In this document: in pieces, positions 26,623 through 35,519 of the stretch
Position numbering within the stretch: position 1 is the first letter of the stretch
Layout: every line of letters begins with the position of its first letter
DNA from: Alectryocaccobium sp964389285
GTDB lineage: Bacteria; Bacillota; Clostridia; Lachnospirales; Lachnospiraceae
DNA: 64,000 bases
Direction: 5' to 3'
Assembly (NCBI GenBank): GCA_964389285.1
Contig: CAYMCZ010000001.1
Coordinates: forward strand, 1 to 64,000
Notes under the pieces: generated by a model
Seen by the model: the letters and a program-made list of their open reading frames with translations, nothing else
Told to the model about the DNA's origin: nothing
Databases searched by the model: none
Translations under genes and position numbers: made by a program

Positions 26623-27840
26623 TCAGCGAACTCCTTCCGGTTTGGTTTCAGCCGTTCCGATAACTTCAGAATCTATAAGACCGTCTTTTAATACAATCTT
26701 TAACATATCGCCTTTTTTAACGTTTTTGACGGATGCAACAGGTCTGCCGCCCGAATCAGCGAGCCAGGCAAAACCATCCGAAAGTTTTTTTTGCGGCGAA
26801 GCCGCGTTAAGCCGTCCCGTCAACAGTTCGAGCGCATGTTTGTTTTCGTCCGTCGTCTGTCTTAATTTAATATAAATAAGCTTTTTAATGGCTTTCAGTT
26901 TTTCTTTTCGCAGCGCGAGAACATTGTCCGGTCTGAAAGAAACGAGCTGTTTTTTATAAATATCCAGCCGCGACCGCGTCCGTTCCAGGCTTCTGTCCAT
27001 ACCGGTATGCAGCCGTTTTTCTAAAATGTTGAGTTTTTCCATGACGGCCGGAATATCCGCCGACGCAAGCTCGGCAGCCGCCGAGGGTGTAGGCGCCCGC
27101 AAGTCCGCCACGAAATCGGCTATGGTTACGTCCGTTTCATGTCCCACGGCGCTTATGACCGGAGTATTGCAGTCGAAAATCGCTCTTGCGACCGTTTCTT
27201 CGTTAAAGGCCCACAGATCTTCTATAGAGCCTCCGCCTCTGCCGGCTATTATCACATCGACTCCGTATCTGTCAAGCGCTTTGATTCCGGCCGCTATCTG
27301 CGCAGCGGCGCCCTCTCCCTGTACAATGGCAGGATACAGGACTATCAAAACACCGGGATTGCGCCTTTTCAGGATGTTCTGAATATCTCTTATGGCCGCG
27401 CCTGTCGGAGCGGTTACCACGCCTATCCTGGATGCGTATTCAGGGACAGGCTTTTTGTAGTCCGGCGAAAACATTCCCATTTCTTCAAGCTCTGCCTTTA
27501 ATGCCAGAAATTTTTCATACAGGGCTCCCGCGCCTTCACGTTTTATCTTTCTGGCGTAAAGCTGGTATGTTCCCGCTTTTTCATATACGTCGATATACCC
27601 TGAAACGGTTACATTGTCTCCGTCTTTCATGGAAAAAGCCAGTCCTGCCCTGTTACCGGCAAACATGGCACAGTTAATGGCCGCTTTTTCATCCTTTAAT
27701 GTGAAATATACATGTCCGCTCTGGTGATATTTGCAGTTACTGACTTCACCCTTGACCTGAATATCTCCCAGCAGATAATCGCCGAGAAACATATTCCTGA
27801 TATATTTATTTACCTGTTGGACCGATAACAGTCTGCTCAA
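26623..27840 (-). CDS. xseA: Exodeoxyribonuclease VII large subunit
   Basis: Catalytic subunit of the single-strand-specific exonuclease VII, 405 residues. It starts with the OB-fold domain (VQQVNKYIRNMFLGDYLLG, then GEVSNCKYHQSGHVYFTLKDE), followed by the catalytic domain with GVVTAPTGAAIRDI, IIAGRGGGSIEDLWAFNEE and GHETDVTIADFVADLRAPTP, and a coiled-coil C-terminus. Placed between nusB and xseB as usual. Confidence 0.97.
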   Translation of the reverse strand: MSRLLSVQQVNKYIRNMFLGDYLLGDIQVKGEVSNCKYHQSGHVYFTLKDEKAAINCAMFAGNRAGLAFSMKDGDNVTVSGYIDVYEKAGTYQLYARKIKREGAGALYEKFLALKAELEEMGMFSPDYKKPVPEYASRIGVVTAPTGAAIRDIQNILKRRNPGVLIVLYPAIVQGEGAAAQIAAGIKALDRYGVDVIIAGRGGGSIEDLWAFNEETVARAIFDCNTPVISAVGHETDVTIADFVADLRAPTPSAAAELASADIPAVMEKLNILEKRLHTGMDRSLERTRSRLDIYKKQLVSFRPDNVLALRKEKLKAIKKLIYIKLRQTTDENKHALELLTGRLNAASPQKKLSDGFAWLADSGGRPVASVKNVKKGDMLKIVLKDGLIDSEVIGTAETKPEGVR

Positions 27841-27853
27841 TTTATAAGACCTC

Positions 27854-28309
27854 TTATCTTTCCCCTTCTTTGAGTTCCGCGTCCCTGGCTATCCTGCCGA
27901 GGATACCGTTTATAAAAGAAGCCGAATCCTCCCCTCCAAACCTTTTGGCGAGCTCCACGGCTTCGTTTATGGCAACTCCCAGAGGAACTTCTTCGTCAAA
28001 GAGCATTTCATAGACGGCAAGCCGCAGTATCGAAAGATCGACTTTATTCATCCGGCTGGTTTTCCAGCCCACGGACGTTTTATTCAGCAGGCTGTCTATC
28101 CGGGGTATTTTCTCTTTGGCTTTTAAGTATTTCTCTTCGATAGAACGGGCATCCTCGGGATCGGGCCAGTTATTATCCGGATCCGTTTCTTTTGATCCTA
28201 CGCCTTTGAAAAAAATCCGTATCTGCTCCGGCATGTCTTTATCTTCATTGAATTCAGACATGAACAGATATTTAAATACAGCTTCTCTTAATTCTCCGCG
28301 CTTCATCAT
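27854..28309 (-). CDS. nusB: Transcription antitermination factor NusB
   Basis: All-helical RNA-binding protein of 151 residues that, with NusE, promotes antitermination in rRNA operons. The family core is visible at both ends: KRGELREAVFKYLF and RLAVYEMLFDEEVPLGVAINEAVELAKRFGGEDSASFINGIL (split by position). I prefer the ATG at 28307-28309, preceded by GGGGA with 9-nt spacing, over a longer frame that would begin upstream inside the Asp23 gene. A central acidic insert (about residues 45-75) makes it slightly longer than B. subtilis NusB. Confidence 0.93.
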   Translation of the reverse strand: MMKRGELREAVFKYLFMSEFNEDKDMPEQIRIFFKGVGSKETDPDNNWPDPEDARSIEEKYLKAKEKIPRIDSLLNKTSVGWKTSRMNKVDLSILRLAVYEMLFDEEVPLGVAINEAVELAKRFGGEDSASFINGILGRIARDAELKEGER

Positions 28310-28325
28310 AGTATATGATCCCCGG

Positions 28326-28712
28326 TTATTTTTTTCCCTTTTTATGTGATATCTGCACATCCGAAATGCTGATGTTTACGCTTTCCACCTCAAGTCCGGT
28401 CATGTTTTCAAGAGTATCTTTTACTCTTTCCTGAACTTTTTTTGTAACTTCCGGAAGGCTGTATCCGTATCTTATGTTGAGCAGCAGATATACGGAAAGT
28501 TTTCCGTCTTTGATAACCGTCTTGACGCATTTTGCTATGCTTTTCATCTCGGCTCTGGTAAGCTGCGTGCCGTGGATATTTCCTTTCATGGAAGCTATCC
28601 CCTGCACCTCGGTAGCCGCAATGCCTGCTATAATGCTTATAACTTCCTGTGAGATCTGCACCGTGCCGTTGTTTTTATCGTCATATATGGTATGAAGTCT
28701 CTTATCTGACAT
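28326..28712 (-). CDS. Asp23/Gls24 family envelope stress protein
   Basis: A 128-residue Asp23-family protein (GTVQISQEVISIIAGIAATE, VQGIASMKG, then SVYLLLNIRYGYSLPEVTKK). In staphylococci Asp23 sits at the inner face of the membrane and links to cell-envelope stress; B. subtilis YqhY, at the same place upstream of nusB, affects lipid metabolism. The ATG at 28710-28712 has GGAGG 8 nt upstream, unlike the ATG two codons earlier (2 nt). In many Clostridia the spoIIIA operon or accBC lies upstream; here a ferredoxin gene with its own terminator does. Confidence 0.9.
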   Translation of the reverse strand: MSDKRLHTIYDDKNNGTVQISQEVISIIAGIAATEVQGIASMKGNIHGTQLTRAEMKSIAKCVKTVIKDGKLSVYLLLNIRYGYSLPEVTKKVQERVKDTLENMTGLEVESVNISISDVQISHKKGKK

Positions 28713-28803
28713 AAGCATATCCTCCGTTTTTGTGATTGCGGCTTCAGCGAATAATTATAAAGCCGCATTTTCTTTTAACGGGATTATATCATAACAACAC
28801 AAG

Positions 28804-28828
28804 GGAGGTCAAACTGTGTTTGACCTCC
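28804..28828 (-). terminator. Rho-independent terminator of the ferredoxin gene
   Basis: GGAGGTCAAA (28804-28813) and TTTGACCTCC (28819-28828) form a perfect 10-bp stem with a 5-nt loop. On the minus strand the stem is followed by a T-rich stretch (CTTGTGTTGTT). It lies 27 nt past the ferredoxin stop. Confidence 0.85.
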
Positions 28829-28854
28829 GGAAAATCACTGTAATTATATGCTGT

Positions 28855-29322
28855 TTAATTAACCGTGCTGACGTAAGTAAGCGCTTTTACGGGACATATT
28901 TCCACGCAGGCGGGCTCAAGACCTTCTTTTAAACGGTCAACACAGCCGTCGCATTTGAACGGAAGCCCGTCCATAACAATCGCGCATGTATCGGTATGCG
29001 CAAATGTGATTGCGTCAAACGGACAGGCAATTGCGCAATGCTTGCATCCGAAGCATTTATCGATATTTGTTATCTGAACAAAATCATATTCGTCACGGGT
29101 TATGATCCCCGCAGGGCAGGCATCTATGCATTTTGCCTTTTTACAATGCATACAGCTCTTTGTCAGATATTTCTCAAGATCGGTATCCTTGATCGGAACC
29201 TTTGAATAGCTTCTGCGGGATACCGCTTTCGAATAATCTCCGTCACTGTGCGCGTCCTTGCATGTATATACACAAGCCAGACATCCGATACAGGTGTTTT
29301 TATCGCATTTAATATTGCTCAT
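28855..29322 (-). CDS. Four-cluster 4Fe-4S ferredoxin-type electron carrier
   Basis: A 155-residue HycB/DmsB-type iron-sulfur protein with sixteen cluster cysteines in four groups: CIGCLACVYTC; CMHCKKAKCIDACP; CFGCKHCAIACP; and CDGC with a distal CVEICP. Such proteins are normally electron-transfer subunits of molybdoenzymes, formate dehydrogenases, hydrogenases or related complexes. No catalytic subunit is encoded nearby, and a terminator follows, so it is a stand-alone gene. AGGGAGGA precedes the ATG at 29320-29322; the longer in-frame ORF start upstream is rejected. The partner is unknown. Confidence 0.88.
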   Translation of the reverse strand: MSNIKCDKNTCIGCLACVYTCKDAHSDGDYSKAVSRRSYSKVPIKDTDLEKYLTKSCMHCKKAKCIDACPAGIITRDEYDFVQITNIDKCFGCKHCAIACPFDAITFAHTDTCAIVMDGLPFKCDGCVDRLKEGLEPACVEICPVKALTYVSTVN

Positions 29323-29427
29323 TTTTTTCCTCCCTTTGAAAAAATTTTCCTCGAGATTATTATATAATATCATTTTGGGAAAATAAAATAGAAAAACAAA
29401 ATATATGCGATAATTAAATCAGGTTTC

Positions 29428-31020
29428 TCAGTTTCTGCTGAACTCCTCAAGCACAAGGCCCGGATTGCGTTCAAGAGTCATCCCCACGCTCCATGAATTT
29501 ATAAAGAGAAGCAAAGGATTACCCCTGAAATCTTTGACTATCTTCATATCGGATGTACCCGTAATCTTATCCGTATCGATTTCGTCTTTATTGACTATCC
29601 AGCGAATATATTCATAAGGCAGCTGTTCGAGCACTATCTCGACATTATATTCGTTATTCAGCCGGTACTGAAGCACCTCAAACTGCAATACTCCGACCAC
29701 TCCGACTATGATCTCCTCCAGTCCGCCCTTTACTTCCTGAAAAATCTGTATGGCGCCTTCCTGGGCTATCTGACTTATTCCTTTCGCAAACTGCTTGCGT
29801 TTCATGGTGTCCATCTGTCTTACCCTGCAAAAATGCTCCGGTGCGAAAGTCGGGATGCCCTCGTAGCTGAATTTGGCTCCGACGGAACAAATGGTGTCTC
29901 CTATCGAAAAGATGCCCGGATCAAAGACTCCGATAATATCTCCGGCGTAAGCCTCATCTACAACATGCCTGTTGTCCGCCATCATCTGCTGGGGCTGCAA
30001 AAGACGCAGTTTTTTGCCCCCCTGGACGTGATATACCTCTTTTGAGGCGTCGAATTTACCCGAAGCGACTCTCATAAAGGCTATCCTGTCTCTGTGGTTT
30101 TTATTCATATTTGCCTGAATTTTAAAAACAAAGGCAGAAAACGTTTCACTGAACGGATCTATCTCTCCCTCATCGGAAACTCTCGGCAGCGGAGTCGTAG
30201 TCATTTTCAGAAAATGCTTCAGAAATGTTTCGACTCCGAAATTCGTAAGCGCCGATCCGAAAAATACCGGAGAAAGTTTCCCTTGTCGAACCGCTTCCAT
30301 GTCAAACTCTTCCGAAGCCCCGTCCAGCAGCATTATCTCTTCTTCCAAAGTCTCTTTCTGCTCAGCCGTAATATAATCCGTAATATTTTCGGCTTCGGGG
30401 TCAATCTCCTCGTAGCTGCCTTCTTTTGTGCCTTTCAGAGTATCCGAAAAAGACAATATTTTTCCGGTTTCCCTGTCAAAAACGCCCTTAAAATCCTTTC
30501 CGGAGCCTATGGGCCAGTTAATGGGACAGGTGGCGATGCCCAACTCTTTTTCTATTTCATCTAAAAGATCAAAGGTATCGTTTGCGTCTCTGTCCATCTT
30601 ATTGATGAAAGTAAAGATCGGAATATGTCTCATGACACATACCTTGAAAAGCTTTCTGGTCTGGGCTTCGACGCCTTTGCTTCCGTCTATCACCATGACC
30701 GCCGAATCGGCTGCCATAAGTGTCCTGTATGTATCTTCCGAAAAGTCCTGATGGCCCGGCGTGTCCAGGATATTAATGCAGTACCCGTCATAATTGAACT
30801 GAAGCACCGAAGAAGTAACCGAAATACCTCTTTCTTTTTCGATTTCCATCCAGTCCGAAACAGCATGCCTTGCCGTGGCCTTTCCTTTTACGGAACCGGC
30901 TAAATTGATCGCTCCTCCATATAACAGAAACTTTTCAGTAAGGGTTGTCTTTCCCGCATCAGGATGTGAAATGATAGCGAATGTTCTTCTTTTTTCTATC
31001 TCGCTTCTTATGTCAGCCAT
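29428..31020 (-). CDS. prfC: Peptide chain release factor 3
   Basis: Translational GTPase that removes RF1/RF2 from the ribosome after peptide release. The 530-residue protein has G1 (SHPDAGKTTLTEKF), the G3 motif DTPGHQDFSEDTYR, G4 NKMDRD, and the RF3-type domains II-III (FVFKIQANMNKNHRDRIAF). RF3 is not universal in Firmicutes. It lies 10 nt after recO in the same direction. Confidence 0.96.
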   Translation of the reverse strand: MADIRSEIEKRRTFAIISHPDAGKTTLTEKFLLYGGAINLAGSVKGKATARHAVSDWMEIEKERGISVTSSVLQFNYDGYCINILDTPGHQDFSEDTYRTLMAADSAVMVIDGSKGVEAQTRKLFKVCVMRHIPIFTFINKMDRDANDTFDLLDEIEKELGIATCPINWPIGSGKDFKGVFDRETGKILSFSDTLKGTKEGSYEEIDPEAENITDYITAEQKETLEEEIMLLDGASEEFDMEAVRQGKLSPVFFGSALTNFGVETFLKHFLKMTTTPLPRVSDEGEIDPFSETFSAFVFKIQANMNKNHRDRIAFMRVASGKFDASKEVYHVQGGKKLRLLQPQQMMADNRHVVDEAYAGDIIGVFDPGIFSIGDTICSVGAKFSYEGIPTFAPEHFCRVRQMDTMKRKQFAKGISQIAQEGAIQIFQEVKGGLEEIIVGVVGVLQFEVLQYRLNNEYNVEIVLEQLPYEYIRWIVNKDEIDTDKITGTSDMKIVKDFRGNPLLLFINSWSVGMTLERNPGLVLEEFSRN

Positions 31021-31030
31021 TGCTTTCCTC

Positions 31031-31681
31031 TTAATTATTTAAAAATGATTCCATGATTTTTTTGCTTTTCAGCTCCCGGTCCAACGCCCGCCCGAGAGCT
31101 CTGTCACTTTCTTTTTCAAGCTCCGAAAGAACTTCTTCTTTAAGATTAAAAGAATACAGTTTCCCAAGCGGTGTTTCGGTTATAAAGCTGCATATACTGT
31201 AAAGGGATGCCGTAAGCAGAAACGGATCCGGTGCATAAAGTCCGTTTATACGCAGGATACGCAGTTCAAATATTCGTCTGATAAGTCTGATACCGGACTG
31301 TCCCTTTAAGACAGCCTTTAAAGAAACATAAAGCAGATTCAGATGATCCGTTCCGTCTATTCCTTCACGTCCGAAATAATCAACCAGATCCAGAAAATAA
31401 AATCCTGCGTAAACACCCGGAGTCGTGTTCGGAAGCTCTCTGAAATATTCACTCACGGCCGCATCCGTCATCCTGTAAGCGTTTCTGCCGGCTATAACGG
31501 AAAACTCACCCATGGCGAATGGATTCGCGGGGGCGAGCAAAACACTTCCCGGTCTTCTTGCGCCTCTGGCAAACGCGGTGATCCTGCCGAGTTCACAGGT
31601 TTCAAGCACAACTCTTTTGTCGTTTTCTCCTATGGGCATGGCAGATAAGACCATGCCGTTTACTTTTATAACTTCGCTCAT
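31031..31681 (-). CDS. recO: DNA repair protein RecO, short form
   Basis: Recombination mediator that loads RecA on SSB-coated DNA. The 216-residue protein has the N-terminal OB fold (VNGMVLSAMPIGENDKRVV, TCELGRITAFARGARRP) and the helical domain (YAGFYFLDLVDYFGREG). Many Firmicutes RecO proteins are about 240-260 residues with a four-cysteine zinc motif in the C-terminal half; none is present here. It sits between era and prfC, 16 nt after era, a standard neighbour. Confidence 0.9.
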   Translation of the reverse strand: MSEVIKVNGMVLSAMPIGENDKRVVLETCELGRITAFARGARRPGSVLLAPANPFAMGEFSVIAGRNAYRMTDAAVSEYFRELPNTTPGVYAGFYFLDLVDYFGREGIDGTDHLNLLYVSLKAVLKGQSGIRLIRRIFELRILRINGLYAPDPFLLTASLYSICSFITETPLGKLYSFNLKEEVLSELEKESDRALGRALDRELKSKKIMESFLNN

Positions 31682-31697
31682 GATCTTAAGTATATAT

Positions 31698-32606
31698 TTA
31701 AGTTTCCCGTTTATCGTAACCGTAGTTTTTCAGATAAAGCTCACTGTCGCGCCACTTCCCGCGAACCTTTACCCAGAGTTTCAGGTTAACCCGTCCTTCC
31801 GTCAGCCTTTCAATGTCCATGCGGCTTTCGGTGCCGATTTTTTTAAGCATCGAGCCGCCTTTGCCTATGATAATGCCTTTGTGAGACTCTCTCTCGCAGA
31901 CGATCACTGCCTCTATGTCGGTTATATCTCCGGAGGGGCGCTCTTTCATTTTTTCGATAAGGACGGCTATCCCGTGAGGGATTTCCTCCCCCAGATTCCT
32001 AAGCGCTTTTTCCCTTATCATCTCAGCCGCGATCTGCCGTATGGGCTGATCCGTAACCGTCTCAGTGTCGTAGTACATGGGCCCGTAAGGCATATATTTG
32101 AAAACCGCCTGCATAAGTTCGTCCAGGTTGGTTCCATGTTTGGCCGAAACCGCGATTCCCTCGTCAAAACTGATCAGTTTTGAAAACTCCGCAAATATAT
32201 CCGGAATCTCTGATTTATTTACCCGGTCGCATTTATTTATCACCAATATTACCGGAACTCTGATGTTTTTCAAAAGAGAGGCTATATGCCTGTCCGCGGC
32301 TCCGGCATAAGGCTCCGGTTCCACAAGCCAAAGCACGGCGTCAGCGTCGTTCAGCGTCTTTTCGGCAGCGGAAACCATATATTCTCCACGCTTGTTTTTT
32401 GCCTTATGTATACCGGGCGTGTCCAGAAAAACTATCTGCCCTTTTTCATCCGTATAAATGCTTCTTATTCTGTTTCTGGTCGTTTGCGGCTTTCGGGATG
32501 TTATGGCTATCTTCTGGCCTATAAGATGATTCATAAGCGTGGATTTTCCCACGTTCGGCCTGCCTATTATGGCCGCAAATCCCGACTTAAACTCTTTTTC
32601 TTTCAT
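31698..32606 (-). CDS. era: GTPase Era
   Basis: Ribosome-assembly GTPase that binds the 3' end of 16S rRNA. The 302-residue protein shows G1 GRPNVGKSTLMN, the switch region PQTTRNRIR, DTPGIHK, NKCDRV and the C-terminal KH domain (GIIIGKGGSMLKKIG). It follows the M16 peptidase gene by 3 nt and precedes recO. Confidence 0.97.
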   Translation of the reverse strand: MKEKEFKSGFAAIIGRPNVGKSTLMNHLIGQKIAITSRKPQTTRNRIRSIYTDEKGQIVFLDTPGIHKAKNKRGEYMVSAAEKTLNDADAVLWLVEPEPYAGAADRHIASLLKNIRVPVILVINKCDRVNKSEIPDIFAEFSKLISFDEGIAVSAKHGTNLDELMQAVFKYMPYGPMYYDTETVTDQPIRQIAAEMIREKALRNLGEEIPHGIAVLIEKMKERPSGDITDIEAVIVCERESHKGIIIGKGGSMLKKIGTESRMDIERLTEGRVNLKLWVKVRGKWRDSELYLKNYGYDKRET

Positions 32607-32609
32607 AAT

Positions 32610-35519
32610 TCATCCCTGCACGAGCGATTCCGTCAAATCAAACATCCGGCTGTTTTTATTTACGGCGGCCTCGCTTCCTATCACGCAGATATGCTCTTTA
32701 TCAAATGTATCTCTTACAAGGGGCGCAAGAGCGCGGATATCTTCGGAAGACGCATTTAAAATCTGATCTCTTTCTTTTTGAAGCATCTCTTCGGTTATCC
32801 CCGTCATATAACAGTCAAGCGCGAAAGCACCTTTTGCCTTTGCGTTAAGCGGGGTATCCAGCTCGCTTATTGTACCGATAATATATTTCGTCATCTCCCT
32901 CTCATCCGCATCAAATCTTTCCAGGTAAGCGGAAAGTTCGTCATATACGCGATATGTCTCGGAAAGATTCGGATCTCTGTAAGATGTCAGATAAGCGTCC
33001 CCGCTGCGTCTGAAAGCGCTCATACAGCCGTAAGCTCCGCCGTTTACTCGGATGTTTTTCCAGAGATATTCATAGTTCAGGATAAGCCTGAGTATACGCA
33101 TAACCCCTGTGTACTCATAGCCTTTGCCGGTAAAACTGCCGGCCGACGCGCAGAACTGCACCTGTCCTGAGGTCCTGAAAGCTTCCCTGACACTGCGTTT
33201 TTCCCAGGAATAAGACCCCTTCATAATCTGATCCTTATACAGATTATCCGCAAATGCTTCTATATTGTTCATTATGCCGGCAAGGCCTTCCTCTTCCGCC
33301 GTTACGGAAACCATAAGATTCTCTTTTCTGAAAATCATCTTTACCAGCTTTTCGAGCGTCTGTATAAGGGCGGTCTTTTCCGTTTCAAAGTTTACGTAAA
33401 GGTTTTCTATGAATCTGTAATACGAAATGCCGGAAATATCCTCATTCATGGCATTGCTTTCGCTAATTCCGGACAGTGCCCTTGTTACCGCGCTTGAATG
33501 ACCCGCCGCCGGAATCGCTTCCTGAAGCTGGGCCTTTCGCCCCGCGACTATCTCGAAGAGCTTCTTTTCATCATTTAGTACGGAAGTCTTTATTATTTCC
33601 CGAATGATATCAAATACGAAGGCACACTCCGGGTCTAAGTATTTGGATTTAATCGAAAAATATTTTCCGCAGGTGCCGTCTTTTTGAGGAAAAATCTGTA
33701 TCCCGTACGAAATGCCTCCGGTTCTGGCATTGATCTCGTTTGAAAGGTCAAAATAGTTATAACGCTCCGTACTCACGCTGCCTAAAACCGCCTTTAACAG
33801 GCTCATATAAGGCACAAGTCCGCCGGGAATGTTTTTCGCATCAAACATCAGATTCAGATAAGTAATGCCTCTCGTATCATAATCGTGATGCAGTATCCTG
33901 ATATCCCCTTTTGTGCATTCCTTTGTCTTTATGCTCAGATTTGATTTTCTGCCGATATCCGATCTGGAAAGCATGGGCAGCATTGCCGCGGTCTCGGGCG
34001 AATCCTTTTTATTCTGATATAACTCCAGCTTCTTTGTTTCTTTGATTATATCTTCGATTTCTTCAGCTGAAAGCGATGCCTTGTATCTGTCTAATTTTTC
34101 CTGAAGCTTCGCTTCTTTTTCCGCGGCAAGTTTATGCTTCGGAACGAGCGTCACTATAACCTTATGAGGGTTATTGATTATCCGCTCTTTGATAAGCTTT
34201 TCAAAATATCCAGTCCCTATAAGGCGTTTCAGCTGTTCAAAGATATCCAGCATCTTAAGCGTCGCAAACGGCACGGCGTCGTCATACAGCCAGGTCTCAA
34301 ATGCGGATAGACCGTATATCAGCCCTTTGGGATAAACCGAAAAATCGGCCTCCCTGAACCTGAACTCATAAAAATGTATGCCTGCGCGCAGAGCTTTTTC
34401 GTCGATACCCCTCTCGGCAATCCGTGTGAGAGTTTCATTTACGGTGGTGACGAAACGTTCCGCGTCGTCTTCATTTGCAAATTTGGCGTCTATCGAAAGA
34501 AACGGCTGGAGTATGCCGTCGTTATAACATCCCGAAACGTCCTTTCCGATACCCGCGTCCAAAAGCGCCTGTTTAAGCGGCGCGCCGGGCGCGTCCAGCA
34601 ATACGTATTCCAGTACGGAAAAAGCCATCCCCGTAAGCAGATCATTTGCCTCTCCCGTAACTATGCTCATATTCAGGCTTGTATTGTCCTGAAGAGGTTC
34701 CTCATCGAGAGCCGGAAATGCGATTTTCAGGGACTTGGGTTCCTCAAAAGGCTTCTGGAACTGAATGGATGAATCGATATCCAGCTTTTCAAATCGGCTG
34801 AGATAATCCCTGTCGATCTTTTCAAGCTTTTGCTCCATGTCCATATCTCCGTAGAGATATATATAGCAGTTTGAGGGATGATAATATTTCCTGTGAAAAT
34901 CCAGAAACATCTCATAGGTCAGCTCCGGTATATAATCCGGGTCTCCGCCCGGTTCCTCACCGTACTGCGTGTCCGGAAACAGCGAGGAGAATACCGTTCT
35001 TTCAAGCACGGAGTCTGCGGTCGAATAAACCCCTTTCATTTCGTTATAGACCACTCCGTTATATGTGAGCGGATCCTCGGCTTTTTCAAGATAATAATGC
35101 CATCCTTCCTGCTCGAATATCTTTTTGTTTTTATAAATATTGGGATAAAATACGGAATTCAGATATACGTCCATTAAGTTGTCAAAATCCGTATCGTTGC
35201 AGCTCGCTATCGGATAAACGGTCTTATCGGGGTAAGTCATGGCATTTAAAAAGGTCTTTAAAGACCCCTTTGCCAATTCCACAAACGGATCCTTGAGAGG
35301 ATATTTTTCACAGCCGCAAAGCACCGTATGCTCTATGATATGGGCAACACCGGTAGAGTCCGCGGGCGGCGTCCTGAAAGCAATCGCAAAAACCTTATTT
35401 TCGTCGTCATTTTTTATTATCGAGACCCTTGCGCCTGTTTTTTTGTGTCTGAGCAGGGTTCCGCGCGAATTTATATCTTTCAGTTCTTCTTCTTGAATGA
35501 TCTCATAAGCCTCAAACAT
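32610..35519 (-). CDS. M16C (presequence protease-like) zinc metallopeptidase
   Basis: A 969-residue insulinase-family protease. The inverted zinc motif HxxEH is seen as H60-I-I-E63-H64 in VAHIIEHTVL, with the distal glutamate in GVVYNEMKGVYS. The N-terminal half contains the PreP signatures (LKDPFVELAKGSLKTFLNA, then YPDKTVYP) and the C-terminal half the non-catalytic M16C domain, which closes over short unstructured peptides. No signal peptide is present, so it is cytosolic and probably degrades oligopeptides. Its ATG overlaps the end of the upstream glycosyltransferase gene by 8 nt. Confidence 0.93.
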   Translation of the reverse strand: MFEAYEIIQEEELKDINSRGTLLRHKKTGARVSIIKNDDENKVFAIAFRTPPADSTGVAHIIEHTVLCGCEKYPLKDPFVELAKGSLKTFLNAMTYPDKTVYPIASCNDTDFDNLMDVYLNSVFYPNIYKNKKIFEQEGWHYYLEKAEDPLTYNGVVYNEMKGVYSTADSVLERTVFSSLFPDTQYGEEPGGDPDYIPELTYEMFLDFHRKYYHPSNCYIYLYGDMDMEQKLEKIDRDYLSRFEKLDIDSSIQFQKPFEEPKSLKIAFPALDEEPLQDNTSLNMSIVTGEANDLLTGMAFSVLEYVLLDAPGAPLKQALLDAGIGKDVSGCYNDGILQPFLSIDAKFANEDDAERFVTTVNETLTRIAERGIDEKALRAGIHFYEFRFREADFSVYPKGLIYGLSAFETWLYDDAVPFATLKMLDIFEQLKRLIGTGYFEKLIKERIINNPHKVIVTLVPKHKLAAEKEAKLQEKLDRYKASLSAEEIEDIIKETKKLELYQNKKDSPETAAMLPMLSRSDIGRKSNLSIKTKECTKGDIRILHHDYDTRGITYLNLMFDAKNIPGGLVPYMSLLKAVLGSVSTERYNYFDLSNEINARTGGISYGIQIFPQKDGTCGKYFSIKSKYLDPECAFVFDIIREIIKTSVLNDEKKLFEIVAGRKAQLQEAIPAAGHSSAVTRALSGISESNAMNEDISGISYYRFIENLYVNFETEKTALIQTLEKLVKMIFRKENLMVSVTAEEEGLAGIMNNIEAFADNLYKDQIMKGSYSWEKRSVREAFRTSGQVQFCASAGSFTGKGYEYTGVMRILRLILNYEYLWKNIRVNGGAYGCMSAFRRSGDAYLTSYRDPNLSETYRVYDELSAYLERFDADEREMTKYIIGTISELDTPLNAKAKGAFALDCYMTGITEEMLQKERDQILNASSEDIRALAPLVRDTFDKEHICVIGSEAAVNKNSRMFDLTESLVQG

